A stretch of 5,505 nucleotides of DNA from an uncultured Collinsella sp. (GCA_958421035.1 CATZKS010000120.1:1-5505), one strand, 5' to 3'. Numbered from the stretch's first letter, positions 1 to 5,505 are shown. Made by a program: numbers and translations. Notes: generated by a model not told the origin, from the sequence alone.

Positions 1-147
1 GCGCAGGGGGCGCTGATGCGGCCCTCCCTCTTACACCACAAAAATTCACGCCATCCAGACCGCAGTTTTACCAACAATTTATCAGGGGTTTTGTTGCCAA
101 AAAACGTCGTGTGCTCGGCGGTCTCGAAATTTGCCGCATACTTCCGG
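1..147. other. Left-edge stretch without an assignable gene
   Basis: This stretch lies beyond the terminator of the DUF362 gene. It is richer in A and T than the genes and holds no ORF with a convincing start and ribosome binding site. On the minus strand one frame stays open from about 146 to the window edge (about 48 codons). It reads as a plausible basic peptide containing KTPDKLLVKLRSGWRE, but has no ATG inside. An imperfect dyad pairs 66-77 with 91-102 (10 of 12 pairs, 13-nt loop). It could be the leader of a gene further left, a degenerate interspersed element, or the edge of a coding frame. The sequence alone does not decide. Confidence 0.3.
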
Positions 148-185
148 AAAGCCGCCCGCGAGCGTTGTGCTCGCGGGCGGCTTTT
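148..185 (-). terminator. Strong intrinsic terminator, possibly bidirectional
   Basis: A perfect 13-bp GC-rich stem pairs 151-163 (GCCGCCCGCGAGC) with 169-181 around a 5-nt loop. Flanking A148-150 and T182-184 extend it to 16 pairs. It begins about 50 nt past the stop codon of the DUF362 gene, so it most likely ends that transcript. The T tract is TTT then CC on the minus strand and TTTT on the plus strand. It could therefore also work from the left, although no plus-strand gene is seen to use it here. Confidence 0.8.
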
Positions 186-232
186 GCTCAACTAACGCTA
201 CAAAGGCGCTTGTTTTGTCCAATAGCTAGGCG

Positions 233-1438
233 TTACTTGATCTCGATGAGCTCGTACTCGCTCGTGCCCAAGCCGATTTTCTCGGCATGCGCGATGCACG
301 CGCGCCAGTCGGTGTCGGGATGCGTGATGCAGAAGGGATCCTTGGCCTGCTCGCCCTCCAGATGCTCGTGGTTATGCTCCATCTTGGCGGCGCTGTCGGT
401 GAGCTCGGTGTTGGGCAGCGGCTCGGATGCCATGACGGCATCGGCACAGGCCTGGTCGATGGCGACCGGGTCGAAGCTCGCGAACATGCCGATGTCGTTG
501 ACGATGGGTGTGTCGTTTTCGGGGTGGCAGTCGCAGTTGGGGCTGATATCCATAGCCAGCGAAATATGGAAGCTGGGGCGATCCTGGACAACGGCCTTAG
601 TGTACTCGGCGATCTTGCAGTTGAGCACGTCGGCCGCGGCGTCATAGCCGGGCTTGATGCAGTCCTGGTTGCATGCCGCAATGCAGCGTCCGCAGCCCAC
701 GCAGCGATCGTGGTCGATGGTGGCCACGTGCACCGTGCGAGTAGCGCCGCTGGCAAGCTCGCGCTCGCGGGTGTCGTCGAACGAGATAGCGTTGTGCGCG
801 CAGATCTTTTCGCAGGCATGGCAGCCAACGCAGTGCTCGGTCGCGACGTTCGGCTTGCCGGCGGCATGCTGCTCCATCTTGCCGGCACGACTACCGCCAC
901 CCATACCAAGATTCTTCATGGCGCCGCCAAAACCGGCCTGTTCATGGCCCTTAAAGTGGGTGAGGCTGATCACGATATCGGCATCCATGAGTGCCTGACC
1001 GATCTTGGCCTCGTGCACGTACTCGCCGCCCTCGACCGGGACGAGCGCCTCGTCGGTACCCTTGAGGCCGTCGGCGATGATGATCTGGCAACCCGTGGCA
1101 TACGGGGTAAAGCCGTTCTGGTAGGCGGTGTCGATGTGCTCGAGCGCGTTTTTGCGGCTACCGACATAGAGCGTGTTGCAGTCGGTGAGAAACGGCTTGC
1201 CGCCCAGCTCCTTCACGACATCCGCGACGGCGCGGGCGTAGTTGGGGCGCAAAAAGCTCAGGTTGCCCAGCTCGCCAAAGTGAATCTTGATGGCGACGAA
1301 CTTGTTCTCAAAGTCGATCTGCTCAATTCCGGCGTGGCGGATGAGGCGCTTGAGCTTGTCGAGCTGGCTCTCGCGAGCATGCGTGCGCAAGTTGGTGAAG
1401 TACACCTTAGCGGGTGCTGCGGGTGCATTTGCGGTCAT
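233..1438 (-). CDS. DUF362 domain protein with two [4Fe-4S] ferredoxin motifs
   Basis: This is a 401-residue, apparently cytoplasmic protein with no signal peptide or membrane segment. Residues 11-190 form the first DUF362 part, including KIHFGE (51-56), TDCNTLYVGSRKN (85-97) and HFKGHEQAGFGGA (161-173). A ferredoxin insert follows, with two CxxCxxCxxxC motifs: Cys203, 206, 209, 213 and Cys246, 249, 252, 256, plus an extra Cys260. DUF362 then resumes with the family-type NCDCHPEND (301-309) and SFDPVAIDQAC (321-331). The C-terminal HPDTDWRACIAHAEKIGLG is also typical. The eight cysteines should ligate two [4Fe-4S] clusters, implying electron transfer. Substrate and partner are unknown for the family as I know it. 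A His-rich MEHNHEH segment lies at 353-359. The ATG at 1438 is supported by GAGGGG 8 nt upstream. It adds about ten residues before the conserved KVYFTNLRT. It appears monocistronic, with its own candidate promoter (1482-1512) and terminator (148-185). Family call is firm, function is not. Confidence 0.93.
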   Translation of the reverse strand: MTANAPAAPAKVYFTNLRTHARESQLDKLKRLIRHAGIEQIDFENKFVAIKIHFGELGNLSFLRPNYARAVADVVKELGGKPFLTDCNTLYVGSRKNALEHIDTAYQNGFTPYATGCQIIIADGLKGTDEALVPVEGGEYVHEAKIGQALMDADIVISLTHFKGHEQAGFGGAMKNLGMGGGSRAGKMEQHAAGKPNVATEHCVGCHACEKICAHNAISFDDTRERELASGATRTVHVATIDHDRCVGCGRCIAACNQDCIKPGYDAAADVLNCKIAEYTKAVVQDRPSFHISLAMDISPNCDCHPENDTPIVNDIGMFASFDPVAIDQACADAVMASEPLPNTELTDSAAKMEHNHEHLEGEQAKDPFCITHPDTDWRACIAHAEKIGLGTSEYELIEIK

Positions 1439-1446
1439 AGATCTAT

Positions 1447-1452
1447 CCCCTC
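1447..1452 (-). promoter_or_regulatory. Ribosome binding site of the DUF362 gene
   Basis: On the minus strand the sequence reads GAGGGG, followed by 8 nt and the ATG at 1438. This is good Shine-Dalgarno complementarity at normal spacing, and it fixes the start of the ferredoxin protein. Confidence 0.75.
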
Positions 1453-1481
1453 GGTCTATATGGCGTTACAGACATAAGAGG

Positions 1482-1512
1482 ATGGTACCCGTTGAAGTAG
1501 GGTCAAAGTCAA
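1482..1512 (-). promoter_or_regulatory. Candidate promoter of the DUF362 gene, MerR-like geometry
   Basis: On the minus strand TTGACT (1507-1512) is followed, after 19 nt, by TACCAT (1482-1487). This predicts a transcript start near 1475 and a leader of roughly 37 nt. Within and beside the spacer lies an imperfect dyad, CTTTGA and TCAACG around 7 nt (1490-1508; 5 of 6 positions pair). A 19-bp spacer containing a dyad is the hallmark of promoters activated by MerR-family regulators. The -35 is strong and the -10 is moderate (4 of 6 matches). No MerR gene lies in the window, so regulation by one is inference. The repeat element ends 10 bp before the -35. Confidence 0.45.
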
Positions 1513-1521
1513 GCGCGAAAC

Positions 1522-1607
1522 CTAGTCGTTGGGGACGTCCCTTTCCTGCCGGGCGGCGAAAGAATGTCCCCAGCGACTAGTCTTTTAGGAACGTCCCCGA
1601 TGACTAC
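1522..1607. repeat. Short intergenic inverted-repeat element, two TGGGGAC hairpin arms plus a third core
   Basis: Positions 1522-1550 pair with 1552-1580. Both arms start from the outside with CTAGTCG, then TGGGGAC, then a pyrimidine-rich run, with 21 of 29 positions matched; several mismatches would be G-U pairs in RNA. A third core follows on the right, with ACGTCCCC at 1591-1598 and GATGACTA running to 1607. The block 1564-1607 is nearly the same as 5228-5270 in the larger element, in the same orientation. GGGACGTCCC (1532-1541) is a perfect 10-bp palindrome. There is no T tract after the hairpin on the minus strand, so it is not a classic intrinsic terminator. The element overlaps the TAG stop (1604-1606) of the permease gene. 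Confidence 0.75.
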
Positions 1608-4270
1608 TCTTGGACTTTGAGGGCTTCGGCCAGACTGACGCGCTTGATAGAACGCGTGTGCAGCAGCGCCACGACCAGGTAGGTCGCAAAGCCAATGCCC
1701 ACGCACGCCGCCATGGACCAAGCGGGCACGTAGATCTCGATATTGCCGTTGTAGGCGAGGAGCATCGAGCGGAAGATGGCCGTGAGCGAGCCAATAATGA
1801 CCGGCAGGCTTAGCACGAGCGACACCACCACGCACAGTGTGATCGAGCGGATGTACAGATGCGAGATCTCGCTATCGCGATAGCCAAAGACTTTCATGTA
1901 GCTGATCGAACGGGCGCTATGGTCGATCACAGCCTTGGTCAGCAGGTACATAAACAGCAGGAAGATAAACACCGCAAGCCCGACCATCATGCCGATCATT
2001 TTGCTCATCATGCCGATGAACTGATCGCCCACGGCGCGCATGTCGTCGGGCGTGGTGTCGCCGGCAAAGTAACGAGCATCGAGGTCGAGCTTCTCGTCGC
2101 TCACATAGCCGTTAAAGTAGGCGGCGTCGTTGTCGAACAGCTCGTTAAAGTCTTCGATACTCATATAGATATTCATGTCCGACTTGGAGCCCCAGGCACA
2201 ATCCTTGCCCGCGTACTCAAGGGAATAATGCTCACCCTCGTACTTGTCGCCGAGCGCGACCTTCTGACCCTCGCTCCAGCCAAACTTGTCGAGCAGACCG
2301 CCGCCAAAGACGACGCGTCCATCGCCGACGTTGAGGTCTTTCCAATAGCGCGAATCGGGCGAGATGCCGTAGACGGAAATCGTCTCCTGACCATTACCAT
2401 CGCCGCGGTCGTATTGCAGCTGGTAGACGGCGTATTTCTCGGCCTGTGCGATTGCGCCCGCGCCGTTGTCGGTCGTATTGACCGGGTGGATATCGTCGTT
2501 GTCAGCGTCGATCTTAGAGGCCTTATCAATCAGGTCGATAGCCTCGTCGCGGTTGCAGCCGAGGGCATCGGCAAGATCGTCAAGGCGCGCGTAGAGCGCA
2601 TCCTTCTTGTCCTGGACCTTGGCAAGCGCATCCTGCGCTGCAGTCAGGCTCTCGGCAGACGGAGATGCGGTCGCGGCATCGGCTGCCGTCTGCGCCGCAT
2701 CGGCCGCGTCGTCAAGTTCGTCATCGGCATCCTGGGCAGCAGAAAGCAGCGCGCCGTCAACCGACTGCAAGCGCTCGAGTGCCGACCACTGCTCGCGCTC
2801 CTCGGCAGCGCCCTCGAGCTCCAGCGGCGCCTTGAGCGTGTACTGGTGCTCGGCGACCAGGCTTGTCTCGAGGTTGTCCGCGTAGTGCGTCATCGTGGGC
2901 AGAATCGCCAGGCCAAAGAGCAGCAGCAGCGAGGCAAACGCAATACCCACGAAGAGCGTGGCGAAGTTGCCCAGGTTGCGCAGGAAGATACGCAGGCGGA
3001 AGCGGGAAACAAAACCCATGCGCTCCGGCAGCTGCAAGCCGCGCTTGGTGCCCGATTTGCCGCTCGCCTCGTGACGAAGGAACTGCAACGGCGTCTTGCC
3101 CATCTTGCGAAACAGGCCCACCAGCGTTATGAGGATGAGCGCGACGGCGGGAACCACGGCGCACTTCACAAAGATCTCCCAGCTCCAGTACACCTGGAAG
3201 GGCGGCAGGCTGTACGAACCGTAATAGAGGCTGCGCATGGGCTCGGTAAAGAACACAACGCCGAGCGCAGTGCCCAAAAGCGCCGCGACCACGCCCACGA
3301 TGGCGGGAAGTGCCAGGTAGTGCAGGACGATCTCGCGACGGCGATAACCGCTGGCGAGCAGCGTGCCGATGATGGCGCTCTCCTCCTCGATGGTGGCGTC
3401 GGTAAGGACCACAAAGACGAACGCCATAATCACGATGATGATGTCGAGCAGCGTCATCCACATCATGGAGTCGCCGTCCACGTCGTCGCGCGCATAGCCA
3501 ATGCCCTGGCTGGAATCGGCATCGATCAGATCGTCCACGCGCGCATCGGCTTCGGTCAGTGCCTCGACCATATCCTGCTCCGCATCGGTGCGGTCCGCGG
3601 TGGAGAGATCGCGATCGGCAAAGGTGAAGGAGTAGGTGTAGGCGGGTGCGCCGCCGGCGTCCTCAAGCGCGGCAAAGCCGGCGTCGGTGACCTCGGCCAC
3701 GCCATAGGTGATGGTGTTCACCGTAAAGTCCGAATTGTTGAGGAACAGCGCCTGGCTATCGGGCTGGGTCATGATGCCGCAGATGGTGTAGGTGCGGCCC
3801 TCGAGCTCGACCTTATCGCCCACGGACAGGTTGTCATTGGTAGCAAAGACACGGTCGATGGCCACCTCGTCGTCCGCCTTAGGCTGCTTACCTTCGCAGT
3901 AGGACGCGATATCGACCTTGGTGCGGTGCACATAGGTGCGCAGCGTGCGCTTGGTACCGTCGTCGCCGGCGGTCTTTTTGATGATAGCGTCGATGGAGAA
4001 ATTCTTGTAGAGCGTGACGCCGCCGACGTCGTCGGCCGCGTCCTCGGCCGCCTTGAGCTGGTCTTTGGTGGCCTCGAAGGAGGTGGTCACGCGGCCGTCC
4101 TCAATCGTGTACGCATCGCGCATGTCGTCGATAAGGCAGCCGATGGAGTGGGCCGCAAGCAAAAAGCCCGATGTAAGGGCGATGCTTCCGCACATAAGCA
4201 AAAAGATGCCCAGGTACTTGCCGATATTGCGGCGCAGCTCGCGCGGGAGACGTTTTGCGAGAGGTGTCAT
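1604..4270 (-). CDS. ABC transporter permease with two FtsX-like domains (MacB-type)
   Basis: This 888-residue membrane protein is the partner of the ATPase ending 8 nt upstream. Eight membrane segments fit the 1+3+1+3 plan of duplicated FtsX permeases: about 20-40, 272-290, 318-342, 366-386, 435-458, 755-778, 803-830 and 848-870. Large extracellular domains lie at about 41-270 and 460-753. Coupling-helix-like motifs LLASGYRRREI (304-314) and KVFGYRDSEI (793-802) follow the first helix of each triple set, as in the family. The C-terminal SLAEALKVQE is typical. The second extracellular domain has an Ala/Asp/Gln-rich, probably coiled-coil stretch at 487-572, broken near 534-541 by TASPSAES. I chose the ATG at 4270, which has AGGCGG 4 nt upstream. 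A TTG at 4285 would add five residues and overlap the ATPase stop. Substrate is unknown; peptide or lipid export, drug resistance or cell-wall signalling are possible. Confidence 0.93.
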   Translation of the reverse strand: MTPLAKRLPRELRRNIGKYLGIFLLMCGSIALTSGFLLAAHSIGCLIDDMRDAYTIEDGRVTTSFEATKDQLKAAEDAADDVGGVTLYKNFSIDAIIKKTAGDDGTKRTLRTYVHRTKVDIASYCEGKQPKADDEVAIDRVFATNDNLSVGDKVELEGRTYTICGIMTQPDSQALFLNNSDFTVNTITYGVAEVTDAGFAALEDAGGAPAYTYSFTFADRDLSTADRTDAEQDMVEALTEADARVDDLIDADSSQGIGYARDDVDGDSMMWMTLLDIIIVIMAFVFVVLTDATIEEESAIIGTLLASGYRRREIVLHYLALPAIVGVVAALLGTALGVVFFTEPMRSLYYGSYSLPPFQVYWSWEIFVKCAVVPAVALILITLVGLFRKMGKTPLQFLRHEASGKSGTKRGLQLPERMGFVSRFRLRIFLRNLGNFATLFVGIAFASLLLLFGLAILPTMTHYADNLETSLVAEHQYTLKAPLELEGAAEEREQWSALERLQSVDGALLSAAQDADDELDDAADAAQTAADAATASPSAESLTAAQDALAKVQDKKDALYARLDDLADALGCNRDEAIDLIDKASKIDADNDDIHPVNTTDNGAGAIAQAEKYAVYQLQYDRGDGNGQETISVYGISPDSRYWKDLNVGDGRVVFGGGLLDKFGWSEGQKVALGDKYEGEHYSLEYAGKDCAWGSKSDMNIYMSIEDFNELFDNDAAYFNGYVSDEKLDLDARYFAGDTTPDDMRAVGDQFIGMMSKMIGMMVGLAVFIFLLFMYLLTKAVIDHSARSISYMKVFGYRDSEISHLYIRSITLCVVVSLVLSLPVIIGSLTAIFRSMLLAYNGNIEIYVPAWSMAACVGIGFATYLVVALLHTRSIKRVSLAEALKVQE

Positions 4271-4278
4271 GGCGCCGC

Positions 4279-5004
4279 CTACCAATCGAGCTCGGCGGCC
4301 GCGACGGGCGACTCGTTGAGCTCATCCTCGACGATGCGCCCGTCGCGCAGGCGCAACACGCGGTTGGCCATGCGAGCGATGGCGGCGTTGTGCGTGACGA
4401 TGATGATGGTGCAGCCGTACTCGTGATTGACATCCTCCATGAGCTGCAGGATTTCCTTGGACGTCTTATAGTCGAGCGCGCCCGTAGGCTCGTCACACAG
4501 CAGCAGACCTGGGTTTTTGACGAGCGCGCGGCCGATAGCACAGCGCTGCTGCTGGCCGCCCGAAACTTGGCGCGGGAACTTGTTGCGGTGCTCGTAGAGG
4601 CCCAGCGAACGCAGCAGGTCGTCGACATTGAGCGGGTTTTTGGACAGGTGCGCCGTGACCTCGATGTTCTCCTTGATGGTGAGGTCGGGCACCAGATTGT
4701 AGAACTGGAAGACGAAGCCCAGCTCACGGCGGCGGTACTCACCCAGGTCGGTAGGCTTGAGCACCGTGAGGTCGCAGCCGTCCACCATGATGGAGCCGCC
4801 GTCGGCATCCTCCAGGCCGCCAATGAGGTTGAGAAAGGTCGACTTGCCCGAACCCGAGGGCCCCAGCATGACGCAGATCTCGCCGCGGTTGATGGACGTG
4901 TCGATGCCATCGAGTACCGTCAGGCGCGCATCACCGTCGCCGTAGTGTTTCTTGAGCCCTTTGACCTGGACATAGGCTTGCTTTGTCGCCATGATACCCC
5001 CCAT
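4279..5004 (-). CDS. ABC transporter ATP-binding protein, LolD/MacB class
   Basis: This complete 241-residue nucleotide-binding subunit energises the adjacent FtsX-like permease. Motifs are all intact: Walker A GPSGSGKST (48-56), Q-loop Gln100 in FVFQFYNLVPDLT, signature VSGGQQQR (147-154), Walker B LLLCDEP (167-173) with catalytic Glu172, D-loop GALD (175-178) and switch His205 in IIVTHN. The RVLRLRDGRI end is usual for MacB/LolD-type ATPases that pair with FtsX-like permeases. It is the first gene of the operon, and its stop lies 8 nt before the permease ATG, implying translational coupling. The start is uncertain: ATG 5004 has only a weak AGG upstream. ATG 4992 (MATKQAYVQVKG) has GGGGGGT just before it, at a rather short 3-nt spacing, and would drop four residues. 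It acts at the cytoplasmic face of the membrane. Confidence 0.95.
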   Translation of the reverse strand: MGGIMATKQAYVQVKGLKKHYGDGDARLTVLDGIDTSINRGEICVMLGPSGSGKSTFLNLIGGLEDADGGSIMVDGCDLTVLKPTDLGEYRRRELGFVFQFYNLVPDLTIKENIEVTAHLSKNPLNVDDLLRSLGLYEHRNKFPRQVSGGQQQRCAIGRALVKNPGLLLCDEPTGALDYKTSKEILQLMEDVNHEYGCTIIIVTHNAAIARMANRVLRLRDGRIVEDELNESPVAAAELDW

Positions 5005-5018
5005 TGTTAGCCTGTTGC

Positions 5019-5039
5019 TACTTTTATAGGGTAATAGTA
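5019..5039. promoter_or_regulatory. Candidate operator: 21-bp imperfect dyad over the -10 of the ABC operon
   Basis: On the minus strand, half-sites TACTATTA and TAAAAGTA are separated by CCCTA, with 7 of 8 positions symmetric. The dyad covers the TATAAA -10 candidate at 5023-5028, where a bound dimeric repressor would block the polymerase. It lies 15 nt before the first ATG of the ATPase gene. GntR- or TetR-type regulators often control such transporters through sites of this kind. No regulator gene is in the window, so the family cannot be named. Confidence 0.4.
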
Positions 5040-5051
5040 AACCTTGGCGAA
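5023..5051 (-). promoter_or_regulatory. Candidate promoter of the ABC ATPase-permease operon
   Basis: On the minus strand TATAAA (5023-5028; 5 of 6 to consensus) is preceded, at 17 nt, by TTCGCC (5046-5051), a poor -35. The predicted start near 5016 gives a leader of about 12 nt to ATG 5004 or about 24 nt to ATG 4992. The second leader length would leave room for a Shine-Dalgarno site, mildly favouring the inner start. A weak -35 would fit an activator-dependent or low-level promoter. Confidence 0.4.
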
Positions 5052-5086
5052 CTATTTTTGGAGCGAGGCCTGGAATTTATTTCAGA

Positions 5087-5270
5087 CTAGTCATTGGGGA
5101 CGTTCTTAAATGACTAGCCGCTAGGGACACTCTTTCGCCACCCGGCACTTGGGGACGTTCCTTATCTGCCGGTAGCTGGGGACAGTCCTTACCAGCCCGG
5201 CCGGCGAGCCGATGAATCGGCAAAGACTGTCCCCGATGACTAGTCGTTTAAGAACGTCCCCAATGACTAG
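5087..5270. repeat. Composite 184-bp inverted-repeat element with near-perfect 31-bp ends
   Basis: The end 5087-5117 is the reverse complement of 5240-5270 at 30 of 31 positions. Both begin, from the outside, with CTAGTCATTGGGGACGTTC and close with GACTAG. Pairing continues less well inward (5118-5139 with 5218-5239, 13 of 22), giving arms of about 53 bp. Inside are two further cores in direct order: TTGGGGACGTTCC leading to TGCCGG (5149-5172), and CTGGGGACAGTCC leading to CCGGCCGG (5176-5204). A small hairpin pairs GCCGA with TCGGC around TGAA (5208-5221). There is no coding sequence, tRNA-like fold or T tract. It begins 4 nt after the stop of the ABC-2 gene, reading on the minus strand, and ends before the ABC operon promoter. 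It is a non-autonomous interspersed element or a large transcript hairpin; which one cannot be told here. Confidence 0.8.
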
Positions 5271-5274
5271 GTGG

Positions 5275-5505
5275 CTAGGCGCGGGATTTGGTGCGCGAGA
5301 GTGCGAGGCCTACGGCGGCGATGGCCGCGGCAAAGAGCACCGTGACGCCCAGATCGCAGGCGATGTCGCCCAGCACGGTGGACGTCAGGTCCGCGGCGAG
5401 CGCCTTGCCGATCGCGTCGTTCACCCAAAACGTCGGCACAAAATGCGCCACGGTCTGCACGGCCGAGCCCATGAGCGACAGCGGCATCCAGGCGCCACCC
5501 AAAAA
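5275..5505 (-). CDS. ABC-2-type transporter permease, C-terminal fragment (runs off the right edge)
   Basis: Seventy-six codons and the TAG stop are visible, and the frame remains open at the window edge. The visible part begins FLGGAWMPLS, and continues through VAHFVPTFWVND to a last membrane helix at about residues 50-70 of the fragment (VTVLFAAAIAAVGLAL). A basic tail, SRTKSRA, follows. The GGAWMPL...FxPxFW pattern is the conserved late segment of ABC-2 permeases, which form the membrane channel of exporters with a separate ATPase. A TTG at 5502 gives the appearance of a start, but GGAW is an internal family motif, so the true start lies outside. The partner ATPase is probably further upstream, and is probably not the 4279-5004 gene, which pairs with an FtsX-type permease. 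Confidence 0.8.
   Translation of the reverse strand, partial: FLGGAWMPLSLMGSAVQTVAHFVPTFWVNDAIGKALAADLTSTVLGDIACDLGVTVLFAAAIAAVGLALSRTKSRA

Noticed and set aside
111..647. A 178-codon plus-strand frame running through the terminator hairpin
   Set aside because: It reads through a perfect 13-bp stem with T tract and into the antisense of the DUF362 gene. Its composition is Ser/Ala-rich shadow sequence with no motif.
287..1477. A 396-codon open frame on the plus strand, antisense to the DUF362 gene
   Set aside because: It is a shadow of the ferredoxin gene: no family motifs are visible, and the opposite frame has conserved cysteine motifs, a good ribosome binding site and a terminator.
1522..1580. 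Classic intrinsic terminator for the ABC operon
   Set aside because: The stem is long and imperfect, and on the minus strand it is followed by GGTTTCGCG with no U tract. A terminating role is possible but not of the standard type.
4271..4285. TTG start for the permease at 4285
   Set aside because: The five added residues (VGGA region) precede the usual basic N-terminus. The ATG at 4270 has AGGCGG just upstream, while the TTG has only a weak GAG before it.
1859..4426. An 855-codon open frame on the plus strand, antisense to the permease and the end of the ATPase
   Set aside because: It mirrors the permease frame in GC-rich DNA, where stop codons are rare on the opposite strand. The product has no recognisable domain or membrane plan, whereas the minus-strand frame shows clear FtsX-like features.
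5087..5270. CRISPR array suggested by repeated TGGGGAC cores
   Set aside because: Cores occur in both orientations, spacing is irregular, and there are no constant-length spacers or cas genes. It is an inverted-repeat element.
5275..5502. A complete 75-residue small membrane protein starting at TTG 5502
   Set aside because: The frame stays open to the window edge, and the supposed start lies in a GGAWMPL motif that is internal in ABC-2 permeases, so this is a C-terminal fragment.

Overview
The window is GC-rich bacterial DNA with all recognisable genes on the minus strand. I infer an actinobacterium of the Coriobacteriia, most like Collinsella. The grounds are the codon use, the two-ferredoxin DUF362 protein, and the intergenic inverted-repeat elements built on a TGGGGACGTTC-type core. 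The genus is a pattern-recognition guess, not a search result.

Read in the direction of transcription, from the right edge to the left, the layout is as follows. (1) The last 76 codons of an ABC-2-type membrane permease that starts outside the window (5275-5505). (2) A 184-bp composite inverted-repeat element (5087-5270). (3) A candidate promoter overlapped by a 21-bp imperfect dyad (5019-5051). (4) A two-gene ABC transporter operon: a LolD/MacB-type ATPase (4279-5004), then 8 nt later an 888-residue permease with two FtsX-like halves (1604-4270). (5) A shorter relative of the repeat element (1522-1607) that overlaps the permease stop codon. (6) A candidate promoter with a 19-bp spacer and internal dyad, resembling MerR-family promoters (1482-1512). 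(7) A DUF362 protein with two [4Fe-4S] ferredoxin motifs (233-1438). (8) A strong GC-rich hairpin terminator (148-185). (9) A left-edge stretch with no assignable gene (1-147).

The ATPase and the FtsX-like permease should form one complete exporter or extracellular mechanotransmission-type ABC system. Its substrate is not evident. The second extracellular domain of the permease carries an Ala/Asp-rich helical-hairpin insert. The neighbouring ABC-2 gene belongs to a different ABC class and looks separately transcribed. The DUF362 ferredoxin seems to be an independent single-gene unit with its own promoter and terminator.

I do not see a new multi-gene system. The most unusual feature is the repeat family: nine TGGGGAC-type cores in two clusters. 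Each cluster fills the space between a stop codon and the next candidate promoter, and both clusters have the same right end. The left-edge open frame and the two candidate operators also deserve a check.
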